Shown here: positions 28,021 to 36,961 of the stretch, one piece after another | Layout: every line of letters begins with the position of its first letter | Position numbering within the stretch: the first letter of the stretch is position 1 | Assembly: GCF_001635685.1 (NCBI RefSeq) | Contig: NZ_LWFF01000235.1 | Span: forward strand, 1-64,000 | Direction of reading: 5' to 3' | Length of the DNA stretch: 64,000 nt | Origin: Erythrobacter sp. HI0063 | Lineage (GTDB): Bacteria; Pseudomonadota; Alphaproteobacteria; Sphingomonadales; Sphingomonadaceae | Notes under the pieces: model-generated | Databases searched by the model: none | What the model saw: the letters and a program-made list of their open reading frames with translations, nothing else | Told to the model about the DNA's origin: nothing | Made by a program: the position numbers and the translations under genes

Positions 28021-30002
28021 TCTTCGGGGACCTCGATGGGCGTGAGGGTGGAGGTGGGTGTCGTCGCGTCGACGGCGAGGGGCAGTGAGAACCAGAACCG
28101 CGCGCCGAGCCTTCCGGGCCCGGTGCTGGCGGGCTCGTACCCGATCTTTCCCTTCATCGATTCCACTAGGCTTCTCGACAGTGCGAGGCCGAGCCCGGTA
28201 CCTTCCGTCGCCGATCGGTTCTGTTCGCCGAGTCGGTCGAAAGCGGTAAATAGGCGCGGGACGTCGGGCGGGTCGATCCCCGGGCCGTCATCTTCCACTT
28301 CCACAATTGCCATATGCTTCTCGATGCGGCTCGACAGGCGAACCGCCTTGCCGGTGCGGTTATATTTGGCCGAGTTGCCGATGAGGTTGAGAACGACCTG
28401 CAAGGCGCGCCGCTTGTCCGCCGATACGACAACCTCCCGTTCGGGCAGATCAAGGGAGAAGGCGAGTCCGGACTGCTTGACCAGCGGCAGGCCGATCGAA
28501 TGCACTTCGGCAAGCAGTTCATGCAGGTCGAAAGATTCGATCGCCAATTCACTGACTCCGGCTTCGATGCTCGAAATGTCGAGCAGATCGTTAATCAGTG
28601 ACAACAGGTGCCGACCCGCCTTCATGATCTGCGTTACGGCGGAACGATGATGTGGTGCGAAGTTCTCTTCGTCGATTTCGAGTAATTGCCCGAAACCAAG
28701 GATCGCGTTCATCGGGGTCCGCAGCTCGTGGCTCGTTCGCGAGAGGAGGGCGGTCTTGGCCCGGCTCGCCGCGATCGCTTCGTCCTGCGCGGTCCGCAGT
28801 TCCTCCTCCGTGCGACGCCGCTCGGACATGTCGCGGGTCACTTTGGCGAAGCCGCGCAGAGTGCCTTTGCCGTCGCGTAGCGCGGTAATGACGACATTGG
28901 CCCAGAAACGCGTACCATCGCGCCGAACGCGCCAGCCTTCGTCCTCCGCCGAGCCGTCATGTATGGCGCGATCGATTATCTGCTGCGGGAGGAAATCGCG
29001 GGTTTCGGGAGGGTAAAAGGAACTGAAGTGCCTGCCGAGAATCTCACTCGCCTGCCACCCCTTGATACGTTCGGCACCGAGGTTCCACGTGGCGACCCGG
29101 CCCTCGGTATCGAGCGCGAAAATGCCGTAGTCGCGCACTCGGTCAACGACGAGCCGGAAGCGTTCCTCGCTTTCGCTCAGCTCCTTTTCCCGCGCACGAA
29201 GCAACGCGCTGGCACGACCCAACCGCTGTGCCAACCGCCCGATTTCGTCAGCCTCGTCGGGCAATTCGTCCAACCTTTCCCCCTTGGCCAGCCGTTCCGC
29301 ATTGCCTTCCAGCACGCGCACCCGGCGAACGATCCCGGTCGAGAAGAGGTAGACCGCCGCGATGCTGCCGAGCAGACCGAGCAGGGCGCTGATGGCGGTA
29401 AGCAGCAGAAAGCGCGACCGTACCTCGTCGACCCTGGCCCGGCGCTGGTCAAGCAGAACGGCTTCGCGGCGCTGGATCACGTCGACCTGACTGCCGAGTC
29501 GCTCAAGAACATCGCGGCTTGCGCTCAGTTCCGCCTCCAGCACCGCGCGCGACGATGCCGGATCTTCGCCGCCCCGCGACACGCGCACGATCTCGCCCAG
29601 ACCCTGACGCTTCGCATCGACCAGATTTGTCAGGGTCGCATATTCGTTCCGCACACCGGGGTCTTCGATCGCTTCGTCCAGCCGCTGAATGGTCGGGGCC
29701 AGTTCCCGCTCGGCGACGGAGTAAGGCTCAAGAAAGCGATCCTCGCCAGTCAGCGCATATCCCCGGACGCCTGCCGCTGCCTGCGACAGCAGAGCGTGGA
29801 CCTGATAGGTATCGCGCTGGATGGCAAAGGCGCGCCGAACGTCGGCTTCTGCGCGTTCTTCCGCCGTGCTGGAAAGGTAAAGCGATGCCAGCGCTGCGAA
29901 CAGAATCGCCAGCGGGATCGCGATAAACACCAGCCCCTTGATCGCCAGCGGTCGATCGGCCCAAAAGCGCAGGGGCGCAGCGGATGGTCGCAACTCCGGC
30001 AT
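28017..30002 (-). CDS. membrane sensor histidine kinase: CHASE3-HAMP-PAS-HisKA-HATPase
   Basis: 661 residues. TM1 at about 23-45, a periplasmic CHASE3 domain (LLSQAAAGVRGYALTGEDRFLE), TM2 near 200-226 (LLGLLGSIAAVYLFSTGIVRR), HAMP, PAS (FRLVVDRVRDYGIFALDTEG), the H-box SHELRTPMNAILGFGQLLE, N-box NLIGNSAKYN and G-boxes DDGPGIDPP and GTGLGLALSRSL. All kinase motifs are present. Signal unknown. The gene follows the NarL-type regulator by three bases and overlaps the receiver gene. Confidence 0.9.
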   Translation of the reverse strand: MPELRPSAAPLRFWADRPLAIKGLVFIAIPLAILFAALASLYLSSTAEERAEADVRRAFAIQRDTYQVHALLSQAAAGVRGYALTGEDRFLEPYSVAERELAPTIQRLDEAIEDPGVRNEYATLTNLVDAKRQGLGEIVRVSRGGEDPASSRAVLEAELSASRDVLERLGSQVDVIQRREAVLLDQRRARVDEVRSRFLLLTAISALLGLLGSIAAVYLFSTGIVRRVRVLEGNAERLAKGERLDELPDEADEIGRLAQRLGRASALLRAREKELSESEERFRLVVDRVRDYGIFALDTEGRVATWNLGAERIKGWQASEILGRHFSSFYPPETRDFLPQQIIDRAIHDGSAEDEGWRVRRDGTRFWANVVITALRDGKGTLRGFAKVTRDMSERRRTEEELRTAQDEAIAASRAKTALLSRTSHELRTPMNAILGFGQLLEIDEENFAPHHRSAVTQIMKAGRHLLSLINDLLDISSIEAGVSELAIESFDLHELLAEVHSIGLPLVKQSGLAFSLDLPEREVVVSADKRRALQVVLNLIGNSAKYNRTGKAVRLSSRIEKHMAIVEVEDDGPGIDPPDVPRLFTAFDRLGEQNRSATEGTGLGLALSRSLVESMKGKIGYEPASTGPGRLGARFWFSLPLAVDATTPTSTLTPIEVPEE

Positions 30003-30005
30003 GGC

Positions 30006-30650
30006 TCAATCGTCGTCGCGCCGCATTTGCGTCATCAACACCGCAGCCTGTGTGCGGTCGGCAACGCCCAGCTTGCCGATGATCCGCTCGACATGAACCT
30101 TGACCGTCGCCGGACTGATGTCGAGCCGACGGCCGATCTCCTTGTTGGTCAGCCCTTCCGCGACCAGCGCGACGACATCGCGCTCGCGATCGGTCAAGAG
30201 GCGCGACACGTCGGCATCGCGGTTCGGCAAGGACGCGGCGCGCATTGCAGCATTGACCAGTTCGAGCGGCACCGCAGACTGACCTGCCTTGACCTGCGCG
30301 ATCGCCGCCTTCAGTTCCTCGATTGCAGCATCCTTGAGGACGTAGCCTGCAGCCCCGGCGGCCAGCGCCTCGCGAACATAAGCGGCCATTTCGTGCAAAG
30401 TCAGCATCAGCACCCGCGTACCCAGGCCAAGCGCCACGATCTGCCGCGTAGCTTCCAGACCGTCGATGCCGTCGCCCAGCCGGATATCCATCAGCACGAT
30501 GTCGGGCTCGTGCAAGCTCGCCATTTCCACCGCTTCCTCTCCGCTGGATGCCATTGCGGCAACCGCGATGTCGGGACCGTCAAGAACCGCCTTCAGGCCC
30601 TCACGTGCAAGCTGATGGTCGTCTACGATGAGGATGCGCGTCGCTGTCAT
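30006..30650 (-). CDS. NarL/FixJ-family response regulator
   Basis: 214 residues. Receiver with LIVDDHQLAREG, DIVLMDIRLGDGIDGLEATRQ (phospho-Asp) and a C-terminal LuxR-type HTH (LTDRERDVVALVAEGLTNKEIGRRL ... SPATVKVHVERI; key motif elements only). It should dimerise on phosphorylation and bind DNA. It overlaps the upstream kinase gene by ATGA, so that kinase is its likely partner. Confidence 0.9.
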   Translation of the reverse strand: MTATRILIVDDHQLAREGLKAVLDGPDIAVAAMASSGEEAVEMASLHEPDIVLMDIRLGDGIDGLEATRQIVALGLGTRVLMLTLHEMAAYVREALAAGAAGYVLKDAAIEELKAAIAQVKAGQSAVPLELVNAAMRAASLPNRDADVSRLLTDRERDVVALVAEGLTNKEIGRRLDISPATVKVHVERIIGKLGVADRTQAAVLMTQMRRDDD

Positions 30651-31747
30651 GGCTGGACAATCTGAGGCAAATAGGCGGTCACGGTCACACCGCCGCGCGC
30701 ATCCGCGCGCCAGTCGAGCTTGCCGCCGACTGCTGTCATCCGTTCCGTCATGACACCGATACCGATGTGCTCTCCTGCATCTTTCTGGAGCAGGCTGCCA
30801 CCGGAAGGCCCGCGGCCGGTATCGGCGATGCGCAGAAAACCGCAGCCGCCCCCTTCGGAAAAAGCGAGCTCCAGCATGACCGCGCAGGGACCGCCTGCAT
30901 GCTTGCGAATATTGGCGATAGATTCTTGCGCCACCCGGAACAGGGCGGTCTCCAGGGTCTTCGGCAAGCGCTCGGTCGATCTGAAAACGCGAAGGGAGAT
31001 TCTGTATCCGTCGTCTCCAAGCCCCTCGGCGAGCGCCCGGATCGCAGCTTCAAGACCAAGATCGTCGAGGAGAGTAGGACGCAGCCCACCGATAACGGCG
31101 CGCAGTTCGCGCACCAGTCCACGAGCAATACCCGCGAGGCCCGCCCGTTCGGCGGCGGGCAGATCGGGAGCCTCCGAGCCCGGTCCTTCGATCAGCCGTG
31201 CGAGCGCGGTAGCGGTCTGGGCCACGCCATCATGCAGTTCCTGCGATACCCGCAATCGCTCGCTTTCCTGCGCGGTGAACATCCGTTCGACCAGCATCTC
31301 GAGGCGTTTTTCGCGATCCTGCAGGGTTTCGAGGAGATGCTGCCGCTCGGATTCCCTGCGAGTGCGGTCGATCGCACTGCCCATAAACTCAAGGTACAAG
31401 CGAAACGTTTCCCGGTCTTCCTCGTCGCGGATGTCCTGTTCGCTCGAAAGACCTTCGATGGCGATGAAGCCGAGTGGTTCGTCCCCGCCGACCGCGCGAA
31501 TTGCGATCCCCGGTCCTTCGCCATCCAGCGTGAGGCGAGCACTGCGCGCGCCGAGGAAAAAAGCCAACCGTTCGGCGCAGCGGTCAAGCACGCTGCCCAA
31601 GGTTTCGGGACGAACCTCCGAGAGGATCTTTCCAACACTGGTCAGCAGACGCATCCGCGCTGCTCGCGCTTCGGCTGCGCGATAAAGCGCGCGCAGGTCC
31701 GCAACGGTCTCGAGTGCGGGAGGAGCGGATGACACGTTCTGGCCCAT
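30647..31747 (-). CDS. cytoplasmic NarX-type sensor kinase with GAF-like domain
   Basis: 366 residues, no membrane segment. A GAF-like N-terminal half (about 30-160) is followed by the HisKA_3 H-box RLRVSQELHDGVAQTATALA, and an ATPase with AQESIANIRKHAGG and GRGPSGGS. Such kinases pair with NarL-type regulators, as here. The GAF ligand is not deducible. It is the first gene of the kinase-regulator-kinase-receiver operon (31747 to 27583), which looks like a small cascade. Confidence 0.88.
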   Translation of the reverse strand: MGQNVSSAPPALETVADLRALYRAAEARAARMRLLTSVGKILSEVRPETLGSVLDRCAERLAFFLGARSARLTLDGEGPGIAIRAVGGDEPLGFIAIEGLSSEQDIRDEEDRETFRLYLEFMGSAIDRTRRESERQHLLETLQDREKRLEMLVERMFTAQESERLRVSQELHDGVAQTATALARLIEGPGSEAPDLPAAERAGLAGIARGLVRELRAVIGGLRPTLLDDLGLEAAIRALAEGLGDDGYRISLRVFRSTERLPKTLETALFRVAQESIANIRKHAGGPCAVMLELAFSEGGGCGFLRIADTGRGPSGGSLLQKDAGEHIGIGVMTERMTAVGGKLDWRADARGGVTVTAYLPQIVQP

Positions 31748-31930
31748 CGCACGGCTATTAAAGGAATTGCCGCAGAGCGCATAGGCTATCCGGCCTACGC
31801 CGCGCGGTTAGCCGTCCGGCTGATTTGAGCGCAACCGTGCCAGCCTAAATGGGGTCCGTCGGGTCGATACCCGCAGAACAATTCAGGGCCTCCACGTTTT
31901 CCTCATGGTGGCCAAAACAGGAGACGACAC

Positions 31931-32536
31931 ATGAAGCTTACCCGCATCAAGGCTCTCGGCCTCGCCGCTGCTCTTCCTCTCGCCGCCATCGCCGCGCCCG
32001 CAGCCGCCAACGTTGCCACTATGCCTACGTCCACCATGGTCGCCGCGCCCTACGCTCCGATCACCGAAGCCGAAGTCATCGCCGCGCAGCAGGCCTGGGG
32101 CAACGCGCTGGTCGCCATTGCCGTCGAATACGACGACAAGGGTCATGCCGCTGCCAAGAAGCTGGCGGGCGACATCATCGATAGCGCTTACGGCTACAAC
32201 CTAGGCCCGGTGCTGTTCAAGCCGACCCTTGCCAAGGGTGACGACGAGCAGACCTTCCGCACGACCCGCGATGGCGCGCTGTCCTATTTCGTCGGAGGTG
32301 ACCCCAAGTTCGCCCAGGATGGTGGGTTTGCGCTGAAGGGCTGGCGCTCGTTCGAGATCGACAATGCCGGTATCCTCATCACCGGCAACTCGGCCATTTC
32401 GATGGGTCACGTGACGGTGATCGACGCCAACGGCAACCGCACCATGGTCGACAAGACCTGGGGTTATGTCCGCGGCCCGGACGGCAAGCTGCGTATCGTG
32501 CTTCACCACTCGTCGCTGCCGTACTCGGCTGGCTGA
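31931..32536 (+). CDS. secreted NTF2-like (SnoaL/DUF4440-type) protein
   Basis: 201 residues. Signal peptide MKLTRIKALGLAAALPLAAIAAPAAA, given here by its Lys N-region and AAA cleavage site near residue 26. The mature part (WGNALVAIAVEYDDKG ... GYVRGPDGKLRIVLHHSSLPY) has the beta pattern and terminal LRIVLHHSS strand of the NTF2/CaMKII-association fold. Some homologues are annotated as phosphoribosyl-AMP cyclohydrolase, for which I see no motif. Function unknown, periplasmic. Divergent from the signalling operon. Confidence 0.65.
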   Translation: MKLTRIKALGLAAALPLAAIAAPAAANVATMPTSTMVAAPYAPITEAEVIAAQQAWGNALVAIAVEYDDKGHAAAKKLAGDIIDSAYGYNLGPVLFKPTLAKGDDEQTFRTTRDGALSYFVGGDPKFAQDGGFALKGWRSFEIDNAGILITGNSAISMGHVTVIDANGNRTMVDKTWGYVRGPDGKLRIVLHHSSLPYSAG

Positions 32537-32675
32537 CCCCTTCCCCCTCGGCCCGGCTCCGCGCCACGATCCCTCCAACAAGCGCGGACCGGGCCTCCCT
32601 CTCCCCGAAAAAACAAGTGCCGAGATCCGGCCGCGCATCGCGCGGGCTGGGCGAAGGCCGCAACAGGATTTCCCC

Positions 32676-33350
32676 ATGCTCGAGACCCGCTATTGTCTTG
32701 CCTGTGCCGCAATCGCGCTTCCGTTTGCGACGCCCGTCGCCGCTCAGAAAGCCGGCGATATTCAGGTCAAGGCTTTTGTCACCGGTGTGCTACCGGACGG
32801 TGCCATCGCCGAGGTCGAAACCGATCTCATCGGCTTGCCGCCCGGCTCGCAAACCGAAGCCTCGGACTCGGTTGTGCCGACCGTAGCCATCGAGTATTTC
32901 GCTTCGCCGAACTTCTCGCTTGAGACGATCTGCTGCGTCACGCCGCATGATGTGCGCGGCGCGGGCGCTCTTGCCGGTGCCGAGCTGATCGATGATGCGA
33001 TTATCCTGCCCGCCAGCCTGACGGCGAAGTATCACTTCAATCTCGGTGGCGGCTTCAAGCCCTATGTCGGGGCTGGCGCAACCTACTTCATGATCTTCTC
33101 CGAAAACGCGGGGGCGGACGCGGCAGCGCTTGGTGCGACCGATGTCGACCTGTCGGACGAGTTCGGATTTCTCCTTCAGGGGGGTGTCGATATAGCGCTG
33201 AACCAGCGCGGGCTCGGTCTGTCGCTCAATGCCAAGCGCTATTTCGTCGGTACGACCGCCACTTTCCGTGCGGGCCAGACCGTTGCGCTGCAAAGCGAAC
33301 ACGATCTCAATCCATGGGTTGTCAGCGCTGGCCTCGCTTATCGCTTCTGA
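32676..33350 (+). CDS. OmpW-family outer-membrane protein
   Basis: 224 residues from the ATG at 32676; the longer frame begins inside the previous gene. Signal peptide to about AAQK; then GDIQVKAFVTGVLPDG, TVAIEYFASPNFSLE, LTAKYHFNLGGGFKPYVGAGATYF and the C-terminal aromatic SAGLAYRF, the signal for Bam insertion. This is the 8-strand OmpW barrel, a small-molecule channel often regulated by stress. Length normal. Confidence 0.88.
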   Translation: MLETRYCLACAAIALPFATPVAAQKAGDIQVKAFVTGVLPDGAIAEVETDLIGLPPGSQTEASDSVVPTVAIEYFASPNFSLETICCVTPHDVRGAGALAGAELIDDAIILPASLTAKYHFNLGGGFKPYVGAGATYFMIFSENAGADAAALGATDVDLSDEFGFLLQGGVDIALNQRGLGLSLNAKRYFVGTTATFRAGQTVALQSEHDLNPWVVSAGLAYRF

Positions 33351-33368
33351 CGCTTGTTATCTAAGCCA

Positions 33369-33667
33369 TGGGGGACACCGCTCGGACTCCTGATCGGCAA
33401 GCAGATCGGCATCTTCGGACTTGCCTATCTCGCAGTTAAGGCGGGTTTGGCGAAGCTTCCCGAAGGCATCGGCCGGTGGCAGCTCCATGGCGGATCGCTG
33501 CTGGCCGCGATCGGGTTCACCATAAGCTCGCTCATCGACGGCCTTGCCTCGCCGGCCCGGGGCAGGTCGGTGCAGTTAAGCTGGGCGTACTCAGCGGGTC
33601 ATTGATGGCGGCGGTCGCAGGCTTTGCACTCTTACGCACAACGTTTCCGAGGGAAACTCTTACATGA
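33369..33667 (+). pseudogene. nhaA: C-terminal fragment of a NhaA Na+/H+ antiporter
   Basis: The plus-strand reading WGTPLGLLIGKQIGIFGLAY, then KAGLAKLPEG and LLAAIGFTISSLI is the last part of NhaA. After LASPARG the frame is lost and continues in another frame as GQVGAVKLGVLSGSLMAAVAGFALLR. The first two-thirds of the gene are missing altogether, and the remaining part carries a frameshift. It ends four bases into the start of the Ca/Na antiporter gene. A non-functional remnant. Confidence 0.8.
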
Positions 33668-34716
33668 TCGAAACTTTCGCTCTCCTGATCGGCGGACTGA
33701 TCGCGCTCCTGATCGGTGGTGAACTCCTGGTTCGCGGCGCGGTGCGTCTGGCCGAAAAGGCGGGTGTAACGCCGCTCGTCGTTGGCTTGGTCATTGTCGG
33801 GTTCGGCACCTCGACGCCCGAACTCATGACCAGCGTGGAGGCGGCCATGGCCGGTTCACCCGCGATCGCCTGGGGTAACATCGTTGGATCGAACATCGTC
33901 AATGTGCTGGTGATTCTGGGCGTCGCTGTCCTGATCACCCCCATCGTACTGCGCGGCGGCAATCTACTACGCGATACGGGCGTATGTGCTGTGGCATCGC
34001 TCGGTCTGCTGGTCCTTGGAGCGACCGGTTGGCACGGAGCTTGGATCGGCCTGGCGATGGTGGTCGCGCTCGTCGTTTACATCGTGCGCTGCTACCGAGA
34101 TGAGCGAGTAAGGGCAGCGGATTCCGGCCACACGGCGGCTTTCGACCGGCAGCAGGCGCTGGAAATCGCCGATACTGCGCTGCATCAACAAAAAGAAAGC
34201 TGGTGGAGGGCCACCCTGCTGCTGCTTGCCGGTTTGGCCTTGCTGATGCTGGGTGCCCGCTTTCTCGTGAGCGCTGCCATCGACCTCGCGCACATCGCCG
34301 GTTTGAGCGAAGCGGTCATCGGCCTCACCATAGTCGCGATCGGAACCTCGCTGCCCGAGCTCGTTACCTCGGTGGTCGCCGCGCGGCGAGGCGAGGCCGA
34401 GATCGCGTTCGGCAATGTCGTCGGCTCCAACATCTACAACATTCTCGGCATCGGGGGTGTAACGATGATCGTCAGTCCTGCTGCAATTCCGGTAACGCTG
34501 TTTCCCGTCGATCTGGCCGTGATGGCGGCGGCGGCGGTCGCGCTCCTGATCGTAAGCCAGGTCTGGAAGCGCTTCGGGCGGCTGGCCGGGATCGTCCTGA
34601 TGATCGGATATGCAGCTTATGTTGCAATGTTGCTCGCTGCACCCGCGATGCACGAGAATAAGAGCGTGGCTGCGACGTCGCAGTCGACGCAAAAGCCATC
34701 ACGCGCATCTCCCTGA
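33664..34716 (+). CDS. calcium/sodium antiporter (CaCA family, YrbG-like)
   Basis: 350 residues, about ten membrane helices. Two inverted alpha repeats are clear: GFGTSTPELMTSV...GNIVGSNIVNVL (residues about 40-90) and AIGTSLPELVTSV...GNVVGSNIYNIL (about 215-265); the Glu of each PEL and the Asn of GSN bind the cations. An inner-membrane exchanger. It directly follows the nhaA remnant, as if both came in one ion-transport cassette. Confidence 0.9.
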   Translation: MIETFALLIGGLIALLIGGELLVRGAVRLAEKAGVTPLVVGLVIVGFGTSTPELMTSVEAAMAGSPAIAWGNIVGSNIVNVLVILGVAVLITPIVLRGGNLLRDTGVCAVASLGLLVLGATGWHGAWIGLAMVVALVVYIVRCYRDERVRAADSGHTAAFDRQQALEIADTALHQQKESWWRATLLLLAGLALLMLGARFLVSAAIDLAHIAGLSEAVIGLTIVAIGTSLPELVTSVVAARRGEAEIAFGNVVGSNIYNILGIGGVTMIVSPAAIPVTLFPVDLAVMAAAAVALLIVSQVWKRFGRLAGIVLMIGYAAYVAMLLAAPAMHENKSVAATSQSTQKPSRASP

Positions 34717-34744
34717 TACACTGTAGAACCAAAGGACTCAGAAG

Positions 34745-35401
34745 GTGAGAAGACAGGCTGTACTATTTGCGACATTGGCGACATTCGCGGCACCGTCGGC
34801 TGCCCGAGCGAGCGACGATGCCGCCGAATTCTGGCTCAATCCGTCCGTCGAAGTCGGATTGGACGACGACACGGCGTTCGAACTCGAAACCGCCCAGCGC
34901 TTTCGTTCGGAGAGTGATGGCCGGGTCGATACTTACTTCTTCCGTGGTTGGGTGAAGCAGGACATCGCCGACAACGCTACCCTGGCCGGTGCGGTCGAGT
35001 ATCGCATCAACGACGGTGGATCCAACGAGGTGCGCACGATCCAGCAGCTTTCGACCAGACACGGCATCCTGAAGACACGGCTGCGCCTTGAACAGCGTTT
35101 CGTCGATGGCGCAGATCGAATGGGTCTGCGCCTTCGCCCGCGCTTAGGCTTGGGTTTCGACCTGACCGAAGACGGCAGGTGGTCCGCTGGAGCCGATGCG
35201 GAACTATTTTTGGTGCTGCGCGGTAACAATGTCGGCAACGACACCGGCCTCACGGGACTGCGCACCACCATGGGCGTCGAGTACGAAGTCAACGGCAATT
35301 TGTCGCTCGGACTTTCCTATCTGCGGCAACAGGATTTCGAGGAGGGCGCACCGGACCAGATCGGCCATGCCCCATTGATTGGCATCGAATACACGTTTTG
35401 A
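34745..35401 (+). CDS. DUF2490 outer-membrane beta-barrel protein
   Basis: 218 residues from a GTG start. Signal peptide ends near ARAS. EFWLNPSVEVGLDDDTAFELE, alternating beta strands (RLRLEQRF, GLRLRPRLGLG) and the C-terminal GIEYTF aromatic end match DUF2490 barrels. Function unknown. It follows the Ca/Na antiporter by 28 bp and precedes a zinc-ribbon gene by ten, so likely one operon. Confidence 0.75.
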   Translation: MRRQAVLFATLATFAAPSAARASDDAAEFWLNPSVEVGLDDDTAFELETAQRFRSESDGRVDTYFFRGWVKQDIADNATLAGAVEYRINDGGSNEVRTIQQLSTRHGILKTRLRLEQRFVDGADRMGLRLRPRLGLGFDLTEDGRWSAGADAELFLVLRGNNVGNDTGLTGLRTTMGVEYEVNGNLSLGLSYLRQQDFEEGAPDQIGHAPLIGIEYTF

Positions 35402-35411
35402 GGAGCTAGTT

Positions 35412-35762
35412 ATGCGGAGTGAGCAACAAGTAAGCGGGATGCTTTGTCCGGTTTGTCGGACGGGCCTTGCACTGTCGGATCGCGGCGGGGTGGAGATCGA
35501 CTATTGTCCGTCGTGCCGCGGTGTCTGGCTGGATCGCGGCGAGCTCGACAAGATTATTGAGCGGACCCCGATTTCGGACAACGATCGATCCGCTCCCGGA
35601 CGTCAATACGACCGGGCGAAGCCTGGCGGCCTGATGGGCATGGCGGCTGCAATGCTCGAGGGAGACGACGGCTATCGTAAGGACAGACCGCGACACGGTG
35701 ACTCTCGCGAAGCGTACGAGAAGCGGAAAAGGAAGTCGTTCCTTTCAGAGTTCTTTGACTGA
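35412..35762 (+). CDS. zf-TFIIB-type zinc-ribbon protein
   Basis: 116 residues from the ATG at 35412 with AGGAG upstream. MLCPVCRTGLAL and IDYCPSCRGVWLDRGELDKI form the zf-TFIIB ribbon (two CxxC pairs). The rest is basic and disordered, ending RKSFLSEFFD, a common tail in this family. Nucleic-acid or protein binding is presumed. Last gene of the stress/ion block. Confidence 0.85.
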   Translation: MRSEQQVSGMLCPVCRTGLALSDRGGVEIDYCPSCRGVWLDRGELDKIIERTPISDNDRSAPGRQYDRAKPGGLMGMAAAMLEGDDGYRKDRPRHGDSREAYEKRKRKSFLSEFFD

Positions 35763-36229
35763 AATGGTTGCCCCTTTTGGTATCTGAAGATCGCGGCGGT
35801 TGGCGCTCGTCGCAAGCTTGGAGAAACGTCGACGTCCGTCCATTTCAACCCAAGGAAATGGCGGCTTGCGTCCCCTCGATCGCCCACAGCGGAAAGTCCG
35901 GAAACGGCCCAGATGCAGTCGGTCAGCAACGCGCCCCATCTCGGTCATCGAAGCTTCGACGACGATCGCCTGAAAGCGGACATCAGATTATAGGATTTGG
36001 AGTACCCGCGTTGTCGGACACTCCGGTAAGTCCGCTTCAAGTTCGCGATCCGGCTGAAGCCGACATTCGTTCATGAGATCCGACACAGCAGCTACGCGCC
36101 CCAATGCCGGAACTTTCGAAACCTTTTCGGAAGAGCTCCTGAAAGCAGACGAGGCGCAACTGAAATCCCCCCAGCTACCTATGGGCCTCGATGAGCCCGG
36201 TTAGATACGCCACTGCGAACGAGGGCCTC
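35763..36229. other. intergenic region, no gene seen
   Basis: About 470 bp separating the stress block from the nucleotide/conflict block. A frame at 35768-36076 has no family features and poor codon character, and I reject it. Short stretches with AAGCGGACAT-like words recur here and near 8860; they look like decayed DNA. Confidence 0.4.
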
Positions 36230-36260
36230 TTGACAACTGAGATGGTAAGCATATCTTACC
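36230..36260 (+). promoter_or_regulatory. promoter with operator over the -10 box
   Basis: TTGACA (36230-36235), 16 bases, TATCTT (36252-36257). The inverted repeat GGTAAG-CATAT-CTTACC (36244-36260) covers the -10 box. It lies 25 bp before the first gene of the operon whose second gene is an XRE-type regulator, so autorepression is likely. Confidence 0.65.
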
Positions 36261-36284
36261 ACCCGTAAGAGCTGGAGAGTCGTG

Positions 36285-36599
36285 ATGGATCCCAATGTTG
36301 TCAAAGCCAAGCTGGTTGGGGTGCTGCAGACCGTGCAGTCCCTCAGCGGCGAAGAGTGTCCCGCTATCGATGGTGCCACCAAGCCGGTTGAAACACTTCC
36401 GAAGTTCACCAGCAAAGTGTGGCCGGTCGCTGCCGGCATGCTCGGCATTGCGCTCGGCAAGTCCATCCCCTGCGAGGCCAACATTTTCGTCGATGAGGAG
36501 AGCAAGGAGCCCTTGGCAATCAACCAGACAGTGGCGCTCGTCCTGAAGCTCCTCGAGGCACAAGAGGCTGAGAAAGCCGAAGAGGCTGCGGCAGAATGA
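36285..36599 (+). CDS. small carrier-protein-like protein
   Basis: 104 residues from the ATG at 36285 (GGAGA upstream; a GTG one codon earlier is possible). No family is certain. The helix pattern resembles an acyl carrier protein: helix I (VVKAKLVGVLQTVQSL), a long loop, FTSKVWPVAAGMLGIALG where ACPs have DSL plus helix II, an IP turn and a last helix (INQTVALVLKLLEAQ). Ser43 would be the phosphopantetheine site. The Asp before Ser is Thr and the Leu after is Lys, so modification is not assured. An AcpS-type enzyme is encoded 4 kb downstream. It overlaps the HTH gene by four bases and heads the operon. Confidence 0.4.
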   Translation: MDPNVVKAKLVGVLQTVQSLSGEECPAIDGATKPVETLPKFTSKVWPVAAGMLGIALGKSIPCEANIFVDEESKEPLAINQTVALVLKLLEAQEAEKAEEAAAE

Positions 36600-36961
36600 G
36601 TGACGATCCTTCGCTCAAGTCGGCAACGATCCATGCCCGATTGCGGGCAGCGCGCGAGACTGCCGGGCTGTCACAGGGGCAGGTGGCCAAGCTTATGAAC
36701 ATGCACCGTCCGACCATTTCGGAAATGGAAGCCGGCAATCGCCGCATCGCGGCGCATGAGCTCGCCAAGCTTGCTGACCTCTACGATACCAAGGTGGCAT
36801 GGCTGCTGGGTGAGGCGCCCGAACGTGCCGCCACCGACGATCCCAAATTGCAACTTGCAGCCCGCGAACTCAGCAAACTCAAACCCGACGATCTCGACCG
36901 CCTCCTCAAACTCATCGCCGCGATGAAGTCGGACGATGACGAGAAGGAGCCCAACCGATGA
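36596..36961 (+). CDS. XRE-family HTH regulator
   Basis: 121 residues. HTH at about 10-65: LRAARETAGLSQGQVAKLM, MHRPTISEMEAGNRRI, ending VAWLLGE. A C-terminal helical tail follows (LSKLKPDDLDRLLKLIAAM). It overlaps both neighbours by ATGA. Paired with an ImmA/IrrE peptidase, as in many mobile elements where the peptidase cleaves the repressor on a signal. The operator at 36244-36260 is its probable site. Confidence 0.85.
   Translation: MSDDPSLKSATIHARLRAARETAGLSQGQVAKLMNMHRPTISEMEAGNRRIAAHELAKLADLYDTKVAWLLGEAPERAATDDPKLQLAARELSKLKPDDLDRLLKLIAAMKSDDDEKEPNR

Noticed and set aside
35768..36076. 102-codon frame between the two cargo blocks
   Set aside because: Composition unlike coding sequence and no family match; the region looks decayed.
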